The translations under genes and the position numbers were made by a program. Source: an uncultured Bacteroidota bacterium (lineage in GTDB: Bacteria; Bacteroidota; Bacteroidia; Chitinophagales; Chitinophagaceae). From it: a stretch of DNA of 8,992 nt. The stretch covers positions 1-8,992 of the forward strand of contig CAINEG010000255.1 of assembly GCA_903847655.1 (NCBI GenBank), read 5' to 3'. This document shows, one piece after another, positions 6,984-8,992 of this stretch. Under the pieces are notes generated by a model. It did not search any database. It worked only from the letters and a program-made list of their open reading frames with translations, and was not told the origin of the DNA. Within the stretch, counting starts at the first letter, position 1. Each line of letters begins with the position of its first letter.

Positions 6984-7871
6984 ATGTATTTTATCATTTA
7001 TAGTTTTTGTTATTTATTTTCTTTGCTCCCTTGGCGCATCATGTATTGGTTAAGTGATTTTGTTGCCTTTATCCTTCAAAGGGTAATCAAGTATAGAGTA
7101 GAAGTGGTACAACAAAATTTAGCCATTGCATTTCCCCATAAAACCAAACAAGAAAGAAGTAAAATTGCCAATGAATTTTACCAACAATTCACTGATTCCT
7201 TTATAGAAACTTTTAAGTTGTTGTCCATGTCGGATAATACCTTCAATAAAAGATTTACCTCTAATGCAGAGGTATTGACCCAATTGTACAAGACAGGACA
7301 AAATGTACAAATTATGGCAGGACATTTTTTTAATTGGGAATTTGCGAATTGGGGAGCAGCAAAGTATGGTGAATATCCATTCATTGGGGTCTACATGCCA
7401 TTGAGTAATCCGCATTTCAACAAAATGATATTGGGTTTAAGAAAAAGATATGGTAGCATCATGATTCCTGCGACCAATTTTCGTGCACAGTTTCAACAGT
7501 TTGCCACTAAGGGGCGTTACGCTATGGCATTGGCTGCGGATCAGAATCCAGGTAATCCGTTGTCTGCCTACTGGGTGCCTTTTTTTGGCCAACTCACGCC
7601 CTTTGTGAAAGGCCCAGAGAAGGGAGCTAAGCTCAACAATACGGCACAAGTATTTGTTCACTTTTATAGAACAAAAAGGGGCTATTACCATTCTCAATAT
7701 GAGCTTATGACCAGTTCTCCTAATTATTTTAAAGATGGGCAATTGACTGCTTTGTTTGTTAAAGTACTAGAAGAAAAAATTAAGCAAAACCCTTCTAATT
7801 ATTTATGGACACATCGTCGATGGAGGTATACTTATGATGCAGCTAAGCATAGCAACTTAGTCGTACATTAA
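6984..7871 (+). CDS. Lipid A acyltransferase, LpxL/HtrB family
   Basis: A 295-residue inner-membrane protein of the lysophospholipid acyltransferase (HtrB/LpxL/LpxM) family, which adds a secondary acyl chain to lipid A, or a related acyl group to an envelope lipid. E. coli LpxL is 306 residues, so the length is normal. The hydrophobic N-terminus (about 3-31) anchors it. The catalytic H-x4-E motif is GHFFNWE (113-119), with His114 and Glu119. Later family motifs are ALAADQNP (near 185) and WTHRRWR close to the C-terminus. The gap after ispG is only 21 bases with no terminator, so it is probably the second gene of an ispG operon. It converges with the rhodanese gene, with 11 bases between stop codons. 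The exact acyl donor and site on lipid A cannot be read from the sequence. Confidence 0.9.
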   Translation: MYFIIYSFCYLFSLLPWRIMYWLSDFVAFILQRVIKYRVEVVQQNLAIAFPHKTKQERSKIANEFYQQFTDSFIETFKLLSMSDNTFNKRFTSNAEVLTQLYKTGQNVQIMAGHFFNWEFANWGAAKYGEYPFIGVYMPLSNPHFNKMILGLRKRYGSIMIPATNFRAQFQQFATKGRYAMALAADQNPGNPLSAYWVPFFGQLTPFVKGPEKGAKLNNTAQVFVHFYRTKRGYYHSQYELMTSSPNYFKDGQLTALFVKVLEEKIKQNPSNYLWTHRRWRYTYDAAKHSNLVVH

Positions 7872-7882
7872 ACATTAAAGTA

Positions 7883-8554
7883 TTAATTTAATAAGGGATC
7901 TTCAGCTTCAGGTTTTGGCTTGGTCGTTTCGAAGCTAAACTTGTCTTTTATTTCCAATAATTCCTTCCATCCACCCTTTACTATTCTAATGTTATGGATG
8001 CCTTGTTTTTTTAATAAACTGGCTGTTAAAGTATTGCTGTCACCATTGTCAGTAAGAATATAAATGTTAAAATGTTCGTCTAGTTCTGACATGCTGCCAG
8101 GATCAGACATTTCATACAAAGGAATTGAAACTGCATTTTTTATATGTTGTTTGTCAAAAACATTTTCTTCTCTTGTATCTAGTACCATTAAATATTCGTC
8201 AAAGGGTATATCCATGGCGAGTTCATCTACTTCTACTTCAATGATTAAATCAAATTTTTTTTCATTGGCCAACCAAGTGGCAAAACCACCTTCTAAATAA
8301 CCTTTAATTTGAGTGAATTCAGCTTTAGTAAAATAGGCCATGGTTTCGGCTACTAATTCGTCTTCAACTACAAATACAATGGGGGTCTCTTTATTAAGTA
8401 TGCCCATGGCGATGGCATACTTAACTGTAGCAGGCGTAATATTTAAAGCATTGGGAATATAACCTTCAGCAAATAAATCGGCAGGCCTTGTATCAATGAT
8501 ATAAACAGACTCCTCTTGAGTGATGGCTTGGAATTGTTCTATTGATAAAGACAT
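7883..8554 (-). CDS. Tandem rhodanese-like protein lacking catalytic cysteines
   Basis: A 223-residue cytoplasmic protein with two rhodanese folds. Domain 1 (about 3-98) shows DTR (21-23), GYIPNALNI (31-39) and GYLEGGFATW (85-94). Domain 2 (about 106-200) shows LDTREE (125-130), HIKNAVSIPL (137-146) and VKGGW (192-196). The active-site cysteine position is Val62/Val63 in domain 1 and about Thr168 in domain 2, and the protein has no cysteine at all, so sulfurtransferase activity is not expected. Layout and motifs resemble the C-terminal half of MBL-rhodanese persulfide dioxygenases (CstB-like), in which the first rhodanese domain is normally inactive and the second active. I chose the ATG at 8554, one base after the upstream ArsR stop (TAA-A-ATG); a TTG at 8575 would give seven more residues and a 20-base overlap. 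It is probably translated together with the ArsR gene. The role is unknown; ligand binding or partner sensing is inference. Confidence 0.82.
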   Translation of the reverse strand: MSLSIEQFQAITQEESVYIIDTRPADLFAEGYIPNALNITPATVKYAIAMGILNKETPIVFVVEDELVAETMAYFTKAEFTQIKGYLEGGFATWLANEKKFDLIIEVEVDELAMDIPFDEYLMVLDTREENVFDKQHIKNAVSIPLYEMSDPGSMSELDEHFNIYILTDNGDSNTLTASLLKKQGIHNIRIVKGGWKELLEIKDKFSFETTKPKPEAEDPLLN

Positions 8555-8555
8555 T

Positions 8556-8891
8556 TTATCCAACGAGTTGTTCAATGAATTTATTTACTTGGTCCAATCG
8601 ATTGTAATCTACTGTGTAAAAAATAAATTTTCCTTCACGAATGGTAGATACGATACTAGCTCTTCTTAGAATGGCAAGATGTTGAGAAGCGACCGATTGT
8701 TCTAATCTCAACTTTACATAAATTTCAGTCACGGTCACTTTTTGATGTTCGTCAATTAACTTAACAATTTGTTGACGCAATTTGTGATTCAATGCACGTA
8801 AAATCATCGCTGCTTTTTTACTGTGTAATAAATCTACTTTCAATGGGTTAGCTCCGTTGGCTAATTGTAATTGGGGTAAGGATTGGTTCAT
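8556..8891 (-). CDS. ArsR-family winged-helix transcriptional regulator without cysteines
   Basis: A 111-residue ArsR/SmtB-type DNA-binding protein, probably a homodimer. After a variable N-terminus (1-24) comes the winged-helix domain: helices at about 25-48 (KAAMILRALNHKLRQQIVKL), the helix-turn-helix at about 52-80 with recognition helix QSVASQHLAILRRA, and the wing TIREGKFIFYTV (about 83-94). The usual metal-binding ELCVC motif reads EIYVKL, and there is no cysteine anywhere. Metal or persulfide sensing through thiols, as in ArsR, BigR or SqrR, is therefore excluded, and the signal is unknown. It is the first gene of a two-gene minus-strand operon with the tandem rhodanese, which is likely its target or functional partner. 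Family members usually repress their own operon. Confidence 0.9.
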   Translation of the reverse strand: MNQSLPQLQLANGANPLKVDLLHSKKAAMILRALNHKLRQQIVKLIDEHQKVTVTEIYVKLRLEQSVASQHLAILRRASIVSTIREGKFIFYTVDYNRLDQVNKFIEQLVG

Positions 8892-8967
8892 GACAATAAT
8901 AACTAAGGGGGGTTTAAGAACTAAAATTGCACCATGAAGTTACTAAAATTTCTTTGTACTTACTTTT

Positions 8968-8989
8968 TTAATAATATATAAATTGTTAA
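8968..8989. promoter_or_regulatory. AT-rich imperfect dyad upstream of the ArsR gene, candidate operator
   Basis: The 22 bases at 8968-8989 form a dyad with 9 of 11 paired positions and no spacer (TTAATAATATA against TAAATTGTTAA). It lies 76 bases upstream of the ArsR start. ArsR-family operators are often AT-rich dyads of this size, but the surroundings are so AT-rich that chance is a serious alternative. The region continues past the window edge. Confidence 0.25.
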
Positions 8990-8992
8990 AGA

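Noticed and set aside
7119..7742. Three minus-strand open frames of 68-101 codons inside the lipid A acyltransferase gene
   Set aside because: They lie opposite a clearly recognised conserved gene, overlap one another, and show no recognisable domains. They are shadows.
7872..7893. Possible bidirectional terminator between the convergent genes (TATTAA-T-TTAATA at 7881-7893)
   Set aside because: The stem is only six A/T pairs with a one-base centre and no GC-rich core. It is too weak to call in AT-rich DNA.
8934..8981. 15-codon hydrophobic open frame at the right edge
   Set aside because: Too short to call as a gene, and no homology is recognisable. It is mentioned only as part of the ArsR upstream-region finding.

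Overview
The window looks like ordinary chromosome from a low-GC Bacteroidota, probably a Sphingobacteriia/Chitinophagaceae-type organism. That rests on several signs: gene starts without clear Shine-Dalgarno sequences, Bacteroidota-type -7 boxes (TAnnTTTG), the large-insert form of IspG, an argB-argE-argH cluster, and a secreted FKBP of the FkpA/Mip type. The family-level placement is inference. I see no RNA gene, CRISPR array, insertion sequence, integrase or phage gene, and no intergenic stretch over about 110 bases.

Region 1 (1-3246) is the 3' part of an arginine biosynthesis operon: argB, an M20 deacetylase (argE-like) and argH. The reading frames touch or overlap (TAATG, then an 8-base overlap), so the three genes are probably translationally coupled. 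The operon must start to the left of the window. Region 2 (3247-4091) is a periplasmic FKBP-type prolyl isomerase gene with a candidate promoter box in front and a strong intrinsic terminator behind. Region 3 (4107-4884) is a single small lipoprotein gene. It aligns by eye along its whole length with class D (OXA-type) beta-lactamases, but every catalytic motif is replaced, so it looks like a pseudoenzyme. Region 4 (4927-7871) is ispG (GcpE, MEP isoprenoid pathway), followed 21 bases later by an LpxL/HtrB-family lipid A acyltransferase. The two are probably co-transcribed and both serve envelope or lipid biosynthesis. Region 5 (7883-8891, minus strand) is a two-gene operon convergent with region 4: an ArsR-family regulator, then one base later a tandem rhodanese protein. 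That protein resembles the C-terminal half of MBL-rhodanese (CstB-like) persulfide dioxygenases. Neither protein contains a cysteine, which is odd for a pair that looks like a sulfur-stress module. The last 100 bases hold the ArsR upstream region, with an AT-rich dyad and a possible divergent start.

Most of the window is housekeeping. The items worth a second look are the OXA-like pseudoenzyme lipoprotein (4135-4884) and the cysteine-free ArsR/tandem-rhodanese pair (7883-8891). A smaller question is whether the M20 enzyme acts on N-acetylornithine or on N-acetyl- (or N-succinyl-) citrulline.
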